This document shows positions 9,030 through 18,057 of a stretch of DNA of 64,000 nucleotides, in pieces. Location of the stretch: contig JAWKVP010000011.1 of NCBI GenBank assembly GCA_041398005.1, positions 62,001-126,000 on the forward strand, written 5' to 3'. The DNA is from JAGREO01 sp020446285. Its GTDB lineage: Bacteria > Pseudomonadota > Alphaproteobacteria > Geminicoccales > Geminicoccaceae. The notes beneath the pieces are model-generated. The model was not told the origin of the DNA. It saw nothing but the letters and a program-made list of their open reading frames with translations, and did not search any database. The stretch's first letter is position 1. Each line of letters opens with the position of its first letter. Made by a program: the position numbers and the translations under genes.

Positions 9030-9836
9030 TCAGCCGGTTGCCGGATCGAGGGTTGCCGAGAAGCGGAGACGGACATAGTCGGCAACCCAGTTGCCGGCCC
9101 GGTCGCACAGTGACGGGCGCATCAGTGCCACCGCATGATCCAGCAGATCCGCATGACGTTCCCCCGGGACATGGGCGAGAAACGGTGCCGCGAATGTCTC
9201 GAGCCAACCCTCCATGCCGGTTGGAAGCGGCGTCGGACGGGGAATGAGCTCGATCGATGTCACGCTGAAGCCGGCCGTCCGCAGCAGGCCGCCATATTCC
9301 TGCGGTGTCGGGAAATACCATGGATGGATCGCCATGCCGTCGACGCCCTCGCGCTGGAGACCGGCCCGAAGGGCGGTCGCGATCGTCGCGACATTGGCGA
9401 AACCACCCATCTCGCCGACGAACCGCCCACCCGGCACCAGCGCCCGCGCGACGCCGGCGATGACCTTTTCCGGCTCCAGCATCCAGTGCAGCGCCGCATT
9501 GCTGAAGACGGCATCGAACTCCCGCTCGAAAGGAAGCGCATGCGCGTCCGCCAGCACGGTCTGCAGTCCGCGCCCACGCGCGGCCCCGAGAAGCTCCGGT
9601 GACGCGTCCGTGCCGAGGACCTCCGGCCCGAGAGCGGCGATCCGCACGCTGAGCGAGCCGTCGCCGCAACCGAGATCGAGCACGCGCTCGCCCAGACGCG
9701 GTGCCAGAAGTTCGACGACGGGCATGCCGAGATCGGCGACGAACCGCGCATTGCGCGCATATCCCTCGGCCGACCAGCGCTGGCCGGCGGCTTCTCCCCC
9801 GTCGCCGTTCTCCGAACTTTCCCCAAGATTCACCAT
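9030..9836 (-). CDS. Class I SAM-dependent methyltransferase (trans-aconitate methyltransferase-like)
   Basis: A 268-residue soluble methyltransferase. Motif I is VLDLGCGDGSLSVRIA, followed by GTDASPELLGAAR, DAHALPF and FDAVFSNAALHWM (motif IV), with the LVPGGRF motif after. The layout and the HWM motif resemble trans-aconitate 2-methyltransferase and UbiE/COQ5-like enzymes; the substrate is not predictable. ATG 9836 is preferred over the longer reading at 9887 because a GAGG lies about 8 bases upstream and the conserved domain starts after it. It reads away from the divergent glycosyltransferase gene at 9953. Confidence 0.85.
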   Translation of the reverse strand: MVNLGESSENGDGGEAAGQRWSAEGYARNARFVADLGMPVVELLAPRLGERVLDLGCGDGSLSVRIAALGPEVLGTDASPELLGAARGRGLQTVLADAHALPFEREFDAVFSNAALHWMLEPEKVIAGVARALVPGGRFVGEMGGFANVATIATALRAGLQREGVDGMAIHPWYFPTPQEYGGLLRTAGFSVTSIELIPRPTPLPTGMEGWLETFAAPFLAHVPGERHADLLDHAVALMRPSLCDRAGNWVADYVRLRFSATLDPATG

Positions 9837-9952
9837 TGTACGACCTCTTCCACATCCACGCAGGACATCGGTTTTTTGAATCCACACGATTTCTTAACGC
9901 AATGATGAGAGATTCGAAACGGCCGGAACACGAGGAGGCGATTGCGGAGCGC

Positions 9953-11146
9953 ATGAGCGAAGACCGAGAGACCATGGTTGATCCCGGCGGCGTCCGGGAA
10001 TCCGCGCCCGTTCTCGCGGTCGTCGTTCCGACCTATCGCGAACGGGACAATCTGCGGCCACTGACAGAGGCGATCGCGACGGCACTCGCGGGCATCCCCT
10101 TCGAAATCGTGATCGTCGACGATGATTCGCCCGACGGTACGGCCGCCCGCGCGCGCTCCATGGCGCAAGCGGACCCGCGCATCCGGGTGATCCAGCGCCT
10201 GCACCGGCGCGGCCTCGCGACCGCCTGCATCGAGGGCATGCTGGCGACCGCTGCACCCTATCTCGCCGTCATCGACGCCGACATGCAGCATGACGAGCGT
10301 CTCCTGCCGGAGATGCTGCGGACACTGCGCGAGGGGACATGCGACATCGTCATCGGCAGCCGCTACATCGAGGGTGGCGGCACCGGCGCATGGGCCGGGG
10401 AGCGCCTTCGCATCAGCCGGCTCGGCACGCTCGTGGCGCAGATGGTCCTGCGCCGGCCGATCGGCGATCCCCTGAGTGGTTTTTTCATGCTGGGGCGCGG
10501 CCTGCTCGACCGCACGGCGAGACGCATGTCGAGCAGCGGCTTCAAGATCCTCGTCGATCTCCTGCTTTCCGCCGAAACCCCGCCGCGCGTGCTGGAACTG
10601 CCCTACACCATGCGATGCCGCGAACTCGGCGAGAGCAAGCTCGACCTCGCCGTCGCCCTCGATCTCGTGCTCCTGCTGGTGCACAAGGGAATGCGCCGCG
10701 CCCTGCCGCCGCGCTTCCTGCGTTTTCTCGCATCGGGGCTGGTGGGCGGCGCCTTTCATCTGGCCGTGCTCGGCCTCTTCCATCTCGGCGCGGGCGTTGC
10801 CTTCCCGTTCGCCCAGGCGAGCGCCACCGGTGCCGCGATGACCATCAATTTCGCCGTCAACAACCGCCTCACCTATCGCGAGCGCCGGCTTCGCGGGCTG
10901 GCCGAACTGGGCGGGCTCCTGCGCTTCTGTCTTGCCAGCAGCATCGGCGCGGCGGTGAACATCGCCGTTGCCGACCGGCTGTTCGGACTTGGCGCGAGCT
11001 GGTGGATCGCCGGGCTTTGCGGAACGGCCCTGGGCTCGGTGCTCAATTTCGCCCTGAGCTCGCTCTTCGTCTGGGCGAGACCACCGCGCACCGACGAAAT
11101 CGCCGCGTCGCCGAGCCTCGGCTTTCTTCGCGAACAGGTCAGATGA
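9953..11146 (+). CDS. GT2 polyprenyl-phosphate mannosyltransferase fused to GtrA domain
   Basis: A protein of about 397 residues. Residues 20-240 form a DPM1-like GT2 domain: VVVPTYRERDNL, IVIVDDDSPDGTA, RRGLATACIEGM, VIDADMQHD (DXD metal site) and SGFKILVDLLL. The last about 130 residues are a four-span GtrA domain (FLRFLASGLVGGAFHL...NFAVNNRLTYRE...FALSSLFVW). Such fusions make polyprenyl-phosphate sugar and move it across the membrane for lipid or glycan decoration. Starts at 9902, 9905 and 9953 are all in frame and none has an ideal ribosome site; 9953 is a compromise. The stop overlaps the next ATG (ATGA), so it is coupled to the methyltransferase and GT87 genes. Confidence 0.85.
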   Translation: MSEDRETMVDPGGVRESAPVLAVVVPTYRERDNLRPLTEAIATALAGIPFEIVIVDDDSPDGTAARARSMAQADPRIRVIQRLHRRGLATACIEGMLATAAPYLAVIDADMQHDERLLPEMLRTLREGTCDIVIGSRYIEGGGTGAWAGERLRISRLGTLVAQMVLRRPIGDPLSGFFMLGRGLLDRTARRMSSSGFKILVDLLLSAETPPRVLELPYTMRCRELGESKLDLAVALDLVLLLVHKGMRRALPPRFLRFLASGLVGGAFHLAVLGLFHLGAGVAFPFAQASATGAAMTINFAVNNRLTYRERRLRGLAELGGLLRFCLASSIGAAVNIAVADRLFGLGASWWIAGLCGTALGSVLNFALSSLFVWARPPRTDEIAASPSLGFLREQVR

Positions 11147-11895
11147 ACGCTTTCACCTCTTCAGCCCCTGCCCCGCATCGCCCATCGCCGGACATGAACC
11201 GGCCATTCGAGGATCGCGTGCCGCAGGGCTATTACGACCGGGCGATGAACGCACGCGGAATACAGTCGACCTGGCATCGGCAGAAATTCGAGCGCGTGCG
11301 CGAGGCCATGGGCGGCTTCGAACGGCATCTCGACATCGCCTGCGGCCCCGGCACCTTCATTTCAATGCTCGGCGGCGAGCGGTCCGTCGGCGTCGATCTC
11401 GCCACCGCACAACTGGCCTATGCGAGCCGGACCCATGGCGGCAGCGGGTCGCGGTGGATCGCCTGCGCCGCCGATGCCCTGCCCTTCGCGCCGGACAGCT
11501 TCGATGTCGTCACCTCCATCGAACTCATCGAACACATTTCCGAAGAAGCAGCGCTCACCATGCTCGAAACCGCGCGCGAAGTCCTGCGCGACGGTGGACG
11601 ACTGGTACTTACCACCCCCAACTTCCGCAGCCCCTGGCTCCTGCTCGAACCGCTGGTGTCGGTCCTCGGCGAGGTCGATTACCGTATCGAGCACATCACC
11701 CGGTATGACCGGACGAGCCTTCGCTCGCTTCTCGAACGCGCCGGCTTTCGTGACGTCACCGTCACCCGGTTCCAGCTCGCCGGGCCGTTTCTGGCCCCCG
11801 TCGGCCAACGCCTCGCCGACGGCGCCGCCCGTTGCGGAACGCTCGGGCTCGAAGCGCGGATGGGCTGCCTGCTCCTCGCCGAAGCGCAGAAATGA
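11143..11895 (+). CDS. Class I SAM-dependent methyltransferase
   Basis: A 250-residue methyltransferase with motif I HLDIACGPGTFISMLGG, GVDLATAQLAYA, AADALPFAPDSFDVVTSIELIEHI and LRDGGRLVLTTPN, followed by a C-terminal region of the kind seen in sugar- or lipid-modifying enzymes. It sits between the GT2-GtrA gene and a GT87 gene with ATGA overlaps on both sides, so it most likely modifies the same glycan or glycolipid. The exact acceptor is unknown. Confidence 0.85.
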   Translation: MNAFTSSAPAPHRPSPDMNRPFEDRVPQGYYDRAMNARGIQSTWHRQKFERVREAMGGFERHLDIACGPGTFISMLGGERSVGVDLATAQLAYASRTHGGSGSRWIACAADALPFAPDSFDVVTSIELIEHISEEAALTMLETAREVLRDGGRLVLTTPNFRSPWLLLEPLVSVLGEVDYRIEHITRYDRTSLRSLLERAGFRDVTVTRFQLAGPFLAPVGQRLADGAARCGTLGLEARMGCLLLAEAQK

Positions 11896-13106
11896 ACGCC
11901 ACGTCGCCGCAAGTGCCGTGCGACCTGAACGGACCCGATGCGACGAAGACGAATCTCGCCCTGCCAGGGATCATTCTGGCCATCGGCCTCGCGATGAACC
12001 TCGCACAGACCACCCTCGCGCTCACCAACGGATCGCAGCCGAGCGATTTCTTCGTTTTCTGGTCAGCCGCCTGCTTCATGGCCGGGAACGACCCGGGGTC
12101 GTTCCCGGCCATTTACGACCCGCTCGCACTCGCAGACTGGCAGAACGGCCTGCCGTTCGCCTCCGGAAAGATCCATCCCTTCGCCTACCCGCCGACGCTC
12201 CTCCTTTTCCTTCGCCCGCTTGCCGCCCTGGACTACGGAACCGCACGCATCCTCTGGCTGGCGGTGTCGTTCGCCGTGCTCGGACTTGCGGTCGGGGCGC
12301 ATCGGCGGCCCGTGCTCTGGCTCGTGCTCGCTGCCGCACCGGCCTCGCTCATGAATATCGCCTTCGCGCAGAATGGATTCTGGATGGCGGCTCTCGTTGC
12401 CGGCGGCCTCCTGCGCCTCGAACGCGCGCCCGTCCTCGCCGGCATTCTGATCGGTCTCGCCACGATCAAACCGCAGCTGGGATTGATGATCCCGCTGGTG
12501 CTTGTGCTTGCTCGCGCCTGGATTCCCCTGGCGATCGCCACTGCGACGGCCGCATTCATGGCCCTGGCCAGTCTTTTCTGGCTCGGTGACGGGGTCTGGC
12601 TCGCGTGGTTTTCGGCCCTCGATCTCATGGCCGCGGAAACGAGCCGCCATGTCGCGAGCCTCGCCCCCTGGCTTGCATCCGTACCTGCGGCAATGCTTGC
12701 AAGCGGACTTGCCGGGCCTCCTGTCTGGATCGCACAGCTTGCGCTGATTGCGGGCGTCGGATCGCTGCTGCTTGCCATCGCCAGAACCGGCAATCGACGG
12801 GCACTGGTTGCCGCCGGCCTGCTCGCGACCCTCGCCGCAACGCCGTTTTCCTACGTCTATGACAGCGTGCTCGCCCTTCCGGCGATCATCCTCACTTTTT
12901 CCTCGCTCGCCGGACCGACCTCGACGCGCCTCGGGCGCGTAACGCTCACAGCACTATGGTTTGCGCCCTTTCTCTCGATAGAGTTCATGCCGTCCGGCCT
13001 GCCGGTCCTGCCTGTAACAGCCGTGGCGGTCGCCATACTCCTGTATCTCGAAACACGGGGTGCATCGGACCCCTTGTTGCCTGTCGGCGGCACCGGGAGT
13101 GCGTGA
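11892..13106 (+). CDS. GT87-family (DUF2029) integral membrane glycosyltransferase
   Basis: A 404-residue membrane protein with about 10-11 spans. The first periplasmic loop carries SDFFVFWSAACF, whose aspartate is the usual GT87/GT-C catalytic residue, followed by IYDPLALADWQ and HPFAYPPTLLLFLRPLA, both standard GT87 features. Family members (as in mycobacterial PimE) use polyprenyl-phosphate sugars on the outer face of the membrane. This fits the upstream GT2-GtrA gene, which would supply the donor. It is coupled to the methyltransferase by ATGA. A perfect 35-base palindrome lies inside the gene at 12078-12112. Confidence 0.85.
   Translation: MNATSPQVPCDLNGPDATKTNLALPGIILAIGLAMNLAQTTLALTNGSQPSDFFVFWSAACFMAGNDPGSFPAIYDPLALADWQNGLPFASGKIHPFAYPPTLLLFLRPLAALDYGTARILWLAVSFAVLGLAVGAHRRPVLWLVLAAAPASLMNIAFAQNGFWMAALVAGGLLRLERAPVLAGILIGLATIKPQLGLMIPLVLVLARAWIPLAIATATAAFMALASLFWLGDGVWLAWFSALDLMAAETSRHVASLAPWLASVPAAMLASGLAGPPVWIAQLALIAGVGSLLLAIARTGNRRALVAAGLLATLAATPFSYVYDSVLALPAIILTFSSLAGPTSTRLGRVTLTALWFAPFLSIEFMPSGLPVLPVTAVAVAILLYLETRGASDPLLPVGGTGSA
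12078..12112. repeat. Perfect 35-base palindrome within GT87 coding sequence
   Basis: The left arm, 12078-12094 (atggccgggaacgaccc), is exactly complementary to the right arm at 12096-12112 around a single central G. It codes MAGNDPGSFPA in the first periplasmic loop of the GT87 protein, and the frame continues normally on both sides. Confidence 0.9.
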
Positions 13107-13135
13107 CATGCGCCGGCTCCCGGCCCGCAGATGGA

Positions 13136-14356
13136 TCAGCGTTCGCCCATGCGCTCCGACAGGGCCTTGATCCGCAGGCGCAGGGCGTTGAGCTTGATGA
13201 AGCCCTCGGCATCGCGCTGGTCGTAGACGGTGTCAGCCTCGAAGGTGGCATATTCCTCGCTGTAGAGGCTGCGGGGCGCCTTGCGGCCGACGACCGAGAC
13301 ATTGCCCTTGTAGAGCTTGAGCCTGACCGTTCCGGTGACGGTCTCCTGGCTCTTGTCGATCAGCGCCTGCAGCATCTCGCGTTCGGGAGAGAACCAGAAG
13401 CCGTTATAGATCATCTCGGCATAGCGCGGCATGATCTCGTCCTTGAGATGCGCCGCTCCCCGGTCGAGCGTGATGCTCTCCATCGCCCGATGGGCAACGA
13501 GCAGCACGCTGCCGCCCGGTGTCTCGTAGACGCCCCGCGACTTCATGCCGACAAAGCGGTTCTCGACGAGATCGAGACGGCCGATGCCATTGGCGCCGCC
13601 GAGATCGTTCAGTCGCCTGAGCAGGTTCGCCGGCGACAGGTTCTCGCCATCGACACTCACCGCATCGCCGCGCTCGAAACCCACCTCGATATAGGTGGGC
13701 GTTTCCGGAGCCATCTCGGGCGAGACGGAGCGGGTGAACATTTCGTCCGAAGGCTCGACCCACGGATCCTCGAGCGCCTGCCCCTCATAGGAAATGTGCA
13801 GGAGATTGGCGTCCGTCGAATAGGGCGGCTCGCCACGCTTGCCGCGCGGTATCGGAATCTGCCGGCTCTCGGCATAGGCAATGAGCTTCTCGCGGCTGTT
13901 CAGGTCCCATTCCCGCCAGGGAGCGATGACCCGGATCGACGGATCGAGGGCATAGCAGCCGAGTTCGAACCGCACCTGGTCATTGCCCTTGCCGGTAGCG
14001 CCATGCGCCACCGCGTCGGCACCCGTCTCACGGGCGATCTCGATCAGCCGCTTGGCGATCAGCGGCCGGGCGATCGAGGTGCCGAGCAGATACACGCCCT
14101 CATAGAGCGTGTTGGCACGAAACATCGGGAAGACGAAATCGCGGACGAATTCCTCCTGGAGATCCTCGATGTGGATCTCCCCGACCCCCATCATCTCCGC
14201 CTTGGCGCGCGCCGGTTCGAGTTCCTCGCCCTGGCCGAGATCGGCGGTGAAGGTCACGATCTCGCAATCATAGACATCCTGCAGCCAGCGCAGGATGACC
14301 GACGTGTCAAGCCCGCCCGAATAGGCAAGCACCACCTTTCTGACGGCGCCCGTCAT
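13136..14356 (-). CDS. argG: Argininosuccinate synthase
   Basis: A 406-residue enzyme that condenses citrulline and aspartate with ATP in arginine synthesis. It shows the N-type ATP pyrophosphatase P-loop VLAYSGGLDTSVIL at residues 9-22, then HGATGKGNDQVRFE (citrulline and aspartate binding), IAPWREWDL, YSTDANLLHISYEG and VLLVAHRAMESITLDRG. The length is normal for the family. It stands alone, with argH not adjacent, convergent with the GT87 gene downstream. Upstream (14370-14403) a 14-base element, gttttccgtatgtt, is directly repeated. Confidence 0.96.
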   Translation of the reverse strand: MTGAVRKVVLAYSGGLDTSVILRWLQDVYDCEIVTFTADLGQGEELEPARAKAEMMGVGEIHIEDLQEEFVRDFVFPMFRANTLYEGVYLLGTSIARPLIAKRLIEIARETGADAVAHGATGKGNDQVRFELGCYALDPSIRVIAPWREWDLNSREKLIAYAESRQIPIPRGKRGEPPYSTDANLLHISYEGQALEDPWVEPSDEMFTRSVSPEMAPETPTYIEVGFERGDAVSVDGENLSPANLLRRLNDLGGANGIGRLDLVENRFVGMKSRGVYETPGGSVLLVAHRAMESITLDRGAAHLKDEIMPRYAEMIYNGFWFSPEREMLQALIDKSQETVTGTVRLKLYKGNVSVVGRKAPRSLYSEEYATFEADTVYDQRDAEGFIKLNALRLRIKALSERMGER

Positions 14357-14369
14357 GAAACTTCCCCTC

Positions 14370-14403
14370 GTTTTCCGTATGTTGTCACGGTTTTCCGTAT
14401 GTT
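14370..14403. repeat. Direct repeat gttttccgtatgtt in argG-grpE interval
   Basis: Two identical 14-base copies at 14370-14383 and 14390-14403, 20 bases apart (two helical turns), lie between the argG start and the grpE stop. The spacing could suit a dimeric regulator, but no known site matches. Confidence 0.5.
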
Positions 14404-14422
14404 CAGGCGAGATCGGCGACCC

Positions 14423-15142
14423 TCAGGCCGAGGTGTCGACGCTGCCGCCCCCGGTCATCCCTGCGGGTCGACCTCCCTCATCGCCTCCGGCCACCGCATC
14501 TCCCCCGGCCGCCGGAGCCGCCTTGGCGACACCGACCAGCGCCGGCCGCAAAAGACGTTCGGCGAGCACATAGCCCGGCTGGACGATATCGGCAATCGTG
14601 CCGGCGGGCCATTCCGCGGTCGGAACCTCGTACATGGCCTGATGGCGATTATGATCGAATCGCTCTCCGCGATGCGGCTCGACCTTCTGGATCCTGTGTT
14701 TCTCAAAGGTGCCGAGCAGACTCTTCTGCGTCATTTCCACACCGGTCACGAGCGTCTCGAGAAAGCCGTTGCGACCGCGTTCGTCCTCGGGAACCGACTT
14801 GAGCGCGCGACCGAGATTGTCCAGCACCTCGAGCAGGTCGCGGGCGAATGCGGTCATCGCATATTTGCGCGCCTCGTCCATCTCGCGTTCATGGCGCCGA
14901 CGCAGATTCTCCATGTCGGCCATGAGCCTGAGCGCCTGATCCTTGAGCTCGCGAACCTGATCCTCGGTCCAGGCCTGCGCCTGTGCAGCATCCGCCCCGA
15001 TCTCGCCGATCCCGCCGATTTCCTCTTCGAACACCGGCGCCTGCAGCCCGTCGGTGGGCATGTCTTCGGCGCGGGCCGGATCCGGCACCTCATTGCCGGG
15101 GTCCTGCGTCTCGATCTTCGGTTTCTTCCTGATGTCTGTCAT
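14423..15142 (-). CDS. grpE: Nucleotide exchange factor GrpE
   Basis: A 239-residue co-chaperone of DnaK that accelerates ADP release. After an acidic, disordered N-terminal 55 residues come the long helix (KDQALRLMADMENLRRRHEREM...YAMTAFARDLLEVLDNLGRAL) and the beta domain (HNRHQAMYEVPT, AGTIADIVQPGYVLAERLLRPALVGVA). The C-terminal Gly/Ala tail is low complexity. Its ATG overlaps the hrcA stop, so it is coupled to hrcA, a common alphaproteobacterial pair. dnaK and dnaJ are not in the window. Confidence 0.95.
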   Translation of the reverse strand: MTDIRKKPKIETQDPGNEVPDPARAEDMPTDGLQAPVFEEEIGGIGEIGADAAQAQAWTEDQVRELKDQALRLMADMENLRRRHEREMDEARKYAMTAFARDLLEVLDNLGRALKSVPEDERGRNGFLETLVTGVEMTQKSLLGTFEKHRIQKVEPHRGERFDHNRHQAMYEVPTAEWPAGTIADIVQPGYVLAERLLRPALVGVAKAAPAAGGDAVAGGDEGGRPAGMTGGGSVDTSA

Positions 15143-16215
15143 GGATCCTTCTCGTGAAATTCGGGGCTGCCGAGCAATTGCGATATGACCCGCGCGGTAT
15201 AGTCCACCACGGGTACGATGCGCGAATAGTTCATTCTCGTCGGCCCGACCACACCGATCGCACCGACGAGGGACTTTCTCCCGTTCTCCTCGCGCGAACC
15301 GTAGGGGGCGATGATCGCAGAGCAGCCGGACAAGGCGAAAAGCTCGTTTTCCGCGCCGATGAACACCTGCACGCCATTACCCGCCTGCGCCGATTCGATG
15401 AGCCTGAGAAAGCTGCGCTTGGTTTCGAGTGCTTCGAACAGGTTGCGGATATGCTCGAGGTCGACGAGATTGTCGATGTCCTCGAGAAGCTTCGCCTGAC
15501 CGCGGACGATCAGCAATCCCTCGCTGTCGGTACCGTTCGACCAGGTCGCCAGCCCCGCTTCCACCACCTTGCGGGTGAGCTCGCCAAGCTGGCCCTTCTG
15601 GGTCTCGATTTCCGTTTCGATCTGGCGCCGCGCCTCGGCGAGGGTGCGTCCGCCGAGGCGCGCCGTCAGATAATTCCCCGCCTCCACGAGGGTCGACACC
15701 GACATTCCCACCGGAACCTCGATCACCCTGTTCTCGACGACGCCATTGTCGGCAACGGTGACGACCAGCGCGCGGCCGGGACCGAGCGGCACGAATTCGA
15801 CATGGCGATAAGCGCGTTCGCTGGTCGGCGCCATGACGATGCCGGCATAGTGCGTGAGGCCCGAAAGGGTCTCGAGGGCGTCGGAAAGCACGCCCTCCAC
15901 ACTGCGGCCGACACCGGCGCAATGGCTCTCGATCCGGGCACGTTCGTCATGGGCCACCGCACCGATCTCGAGAAGACCGTCGACATAGAGCCGGAGTCCC
16001 GCCTCCGTCGGCAGCCGCCCCGCCGATGTGTGCGGCGCGAACAACAGCCCCAGTTCCTCAAGATCGGACATCACGTTGCGGATGGTCGCCGGCGACAGCT
16101 GTTCCTGCAGACGTCTTGAAACCGTTCGCGAACCGACCGGCACACCCGACGTCATGTAGGCGTCGACGATATGCTTGAAGACCTCTTTCGAACGCTGGTT
16201 GAGTTCGACGATCAT
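15139..16215 (-). CDS. hrcA: Heat-inducible transcription repressor HrcA
   Basis: A 358-residue repressor of CIRCE-controlled chaperone genes. It has an N-terminal winged helix (FKHIVDAYMTSGVPVGSRTVSRR, LSPATIRNVMSDLEELGLL, HTSAGRLPTEAGLRLYVDG), a central GAF-like region, and a C-terminal domain with SGCSAIIAPYGSREENGRKSLVGAIGVVGPTRMNYSRIVPVVDYTA. It is the first gene of the hrcA-grpE pair. I found no CIRCE inverted repeat (TTAGCACTC-N9-GAGTGCTAA) in the 240 bases upstream, so its own control is not evident here. Confidence 0.95.
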   Translation of the reverse strand: MIVELNQRSKEVFKHIVDAYMTSGVPVGSRTVSRRLQEQLSPATIRNVMSDLEELGLLFAPHTSAGRLPTEAGLRLYVDGLLEIGAVAHDERARIESHCAGVGRSVEGVLSDALETLSGLTHYAGIVMAPTSERAYRHVEFVPLGPGRALVVTVADNGVVENRVIEVPVGMSVSTLVEAGNYLTARLGGRTLAEARRQIETEIETQKGQLGELTRKVVEAGLATWSNGTDSEGLLIVRGQAKLLEDIDNLVDLEHIRNLFEALETKRSFLRLIESAQAGNGVQVFIGAENELFALSGCSAIIAPYGSREENGRKSLVGAIGVVGPTRMNYSRIVPVVDYTARVISQLLGSPEFHEKDP

Positions 16216-16455
16216 GAACCGGCTCTGGCTGGAAACGTTCGCGGACCAAGCTCTATGTATGAAGGCGATCGTCCAGGATCAATGGCCGGAGCAAAAGCAC
16301 CCGAACCCGCAAGCGCGGGCCGGAGGATGCGGACAGCCGCCCTCCACCTTCCGGTTGCTCGGCAAACACGTTCCCGACCGCAGAACAAGCCACACCGCGC
16401 TCCGACGCATTCACCCGCCGGAATCAGCGGGCCGTGGCAGGCAGGCGCCGGTCAA

Positions 16456-16857
16456 TCAGTAATCGTCGCGTCCACCCCGGCCACCGCCACCGCCGAAGCC
16501 GCCGCCATAACCGCCACCGCCGTAACCACCGCCGCCATGTCCGAACCGACCGCCGCCGCCGGGTCCGCGGCGCGGTCCACCACGGCCGCCGCCACCTCCA
16601 CCGGGTCCGCGGCGTTCCTCGGCTACGCGCACGGCAAGCGGACGTCCGCCGAGATCATGGCCATTGAGAGCCTCGATAGCCTGCCCCGCTTCCTCAGCAC
16701 TGCCCATTTCGACAAAACCGAAACCGCGCGAGCGGCCGGATTCCCGGTCTGTGGCAATCTTGGCGGAAACAACGGAACCATGCTGGCCGAACAGGTCGGT
16801 CAGTTCTTCCACTGTGGTCGAGAACGGAAAGTTGGCGACAAAGATCTTGTTGCTCAT
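16456..16857 (-). CDS. RRM RNA-binding protein with glycine-rich RGG tail
   Basis: A 133-residue protein. Residues 1-80 are one RNA recognition motif with RNP2 (KIFVANFPF) and RNP1 (SRGFGFVEM). The rest is glycine-rich with RGG, GGY and GGF repeats, ending RGGRDDY. This is the bacterial and cyanobacterial-type glycine-rich RNA-binding protein family, often induced by cold and able to bind U-rich RNA. ATG 16857 is chosen because GGAG lies 7 bases before it and the RRM begins at residue 4; longer readings add unrelated sequence. An upstream region of about 310 bases without a gene leaves room for a long leader. Confidence 0.92.
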   Translation of the reverse strand: MSNKIFVANFPFSTTVEELTDLFGQHGSVVSAKIATDRESGRSRGFGFVEMGSAEEAGQAIEALNGHDLGGRPLAVRVAEERRGPGGGGGGRGGPRRGPGGGGRFGHGGGGYGGGGYGGGFGGGGGRGGRDDY

Positions 16858-17170
16858 AGAGCAGCTCCAGAAGACGACAAGGTGCATGACCCGCCTCCAT
16901 CGCCCCTGGACAGCTGCTTCCGGCGTCCGTGCCGATCCCTTCTGCACGGTGCCGTTAACGAGATGAACGTCGCTGACATCCGCGCCACGCCGGTGGCCGG
17001 AACGGCCTGACCGGGTGCGAAAGGGTCGGGTGGGCAAACCTTCAGCGACGACCTTGAGCTATGGACGACACCATGAGTATAAGACGAAATTGCGCGTCTT
17101 GCGAGAAAAATCAGACATCATATGCACTGTTCAGCACCAATACTACCAACAGTGGAAATATCGCTCAGTG
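16858..17170. other. Intergenic region upstream of RRM gene, no gene seen
   Basis: About 313 bases between the RRM gene and the glutathione S-transferase gene, both on minus. GC falls toward the 17060-17170 end. On the minus strand TATACT near 17073-17078 could be a -10 element for the RRM gene, giving a leader of over 200 bases, but no good -35 partner is visible. I see no ORF, RNA gene or strong hairpin. Confidence 0.4.
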
Positions 17171-17818
17171 TCATTCCCCTACTTCTTCATGTTCAATCAT
17201 CCACGTTTCTTTCCGCGCCGCCTCGATCCAGTCACGAACCGGCGAAAGCGCCGAGAGCGTTTCAGCCCATTGTTGCGCGCCCTCGCCGAGGTCGATCCCG
17301 TAGGTACGAAAACGCATAACAACCGGCGCGAACATGGCATCCGCCGCGCAGAACGCACCGAACAGCATCGGCCCGCCCGATCGTGCGAGCGCATCCCCGA
17401 GCAGCCCGCGAATCCGCTCGATATCTTGCTTTTCCGGCTCGCCCGGCTCGATCCTCCTGCCGGTGGCACGGATATTCATGGGGTAGCGCTCGCGCACTGC
17501 CGTGAAACCCGCATGCATTTCCGCCGAGAGCGAGCGGGCGCGGGCGCGCGCAGCCCTTTCCGCCGGCCAGACCTGCGGATGCGCCTCGGCGACATATTCG
17601 ATGATCGCGAGCGAATCCCAGATATGAAGATCGCCGTCGATCAGCACCGGGACCCGACCGGCAGGCGAATAACGCGCGATCTCGGCGGCAGTGCCGGGAT
17701 GATCGAGCGGGATCGTCACCTCCTCGAACGCGAATCCGGCCATCTTCATGACCAGCCATGGCCGCAGCGACCATGACGAATAGTTGCGATTGCCGATCAC
17801 CAGCTTTGGACCTGACAT
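17171..17818 (-). CDS. Glutathione S-transferase family protein
   Basis: A 215-residue protein with an N-terminal thioredoxin-fold domain (LVIGNRNYSSWSLRPWLVMKMAGF, then GRVPVLIDGDLHIWDSLAIIEYVAE with the cis-Pro and the Ser that bind glutathione) and a helical C-terminal domain (GGPMLFGAFCAADAMFAPVVMRFRTYG). The NYSSWSLRPWL opening marks the YfcF-like or zeta/maleylacetoacetate isomerase-like subgroup. The substrate is unknown. ATG 17818 has GGAG 7 bases upstream and fits better than the 14-residue longer reading. Confidence 0.88.
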   Translation of the reverse strand: MSGPKLVIGNRNYSSWSLRPWLVMKMAGFAFEEVTIPLDHPGTAAEIARYSPAGRVPVLIDGDLHIWDSLAIIEYVAEAHPQVWPAERAARARARSLSAEMHAGFTAVRERYPMNIRATGRRIEPGEPEKQDIERIRGLLGDALARSGGPMLFGAFCAADAMFAPVVMRFRTYGIDLGEGAQQWAETLSALSPVRDWIEAARKETWMIEHEEVGE

Positions 17819-18057
17819 GAGACGTCTCCGGGTTTCCGCGATCCGTTTCGATCGCGGCACCCATCCTGATGCAGGACATGCAGTCAGGGAAACAGCGGTT
17901 CCTTATGGAGCCGATCAGCCGTCGTGATGGAGAATGCCGTCATGGCGGAGAACGATGCGGCAGGAAAACAATACAGCGAAGAGCGGGCCCGAATGCTCCG
18001 CCGCTGCCACCGCTATCACGCCGGCCGCCACGCCCACGCCGCCCTGGCGATGCCGGT

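Noticed and set aside
12956..15157. Long plus-strand open frame opposite argG and grpE
   Set aside because: Antisense shadow of conserved minus-strand genes; no domain resemblance.
16216..16455. CIRCE operator before hrcA
   Set aside because: No TTAGCACTC or GAGTGCTAA arms present.
17060..17100. TATACT as promoter of the RRM gene
   Set aside because: No -35 partner at a proper distance, so only mentioned as a possibility.
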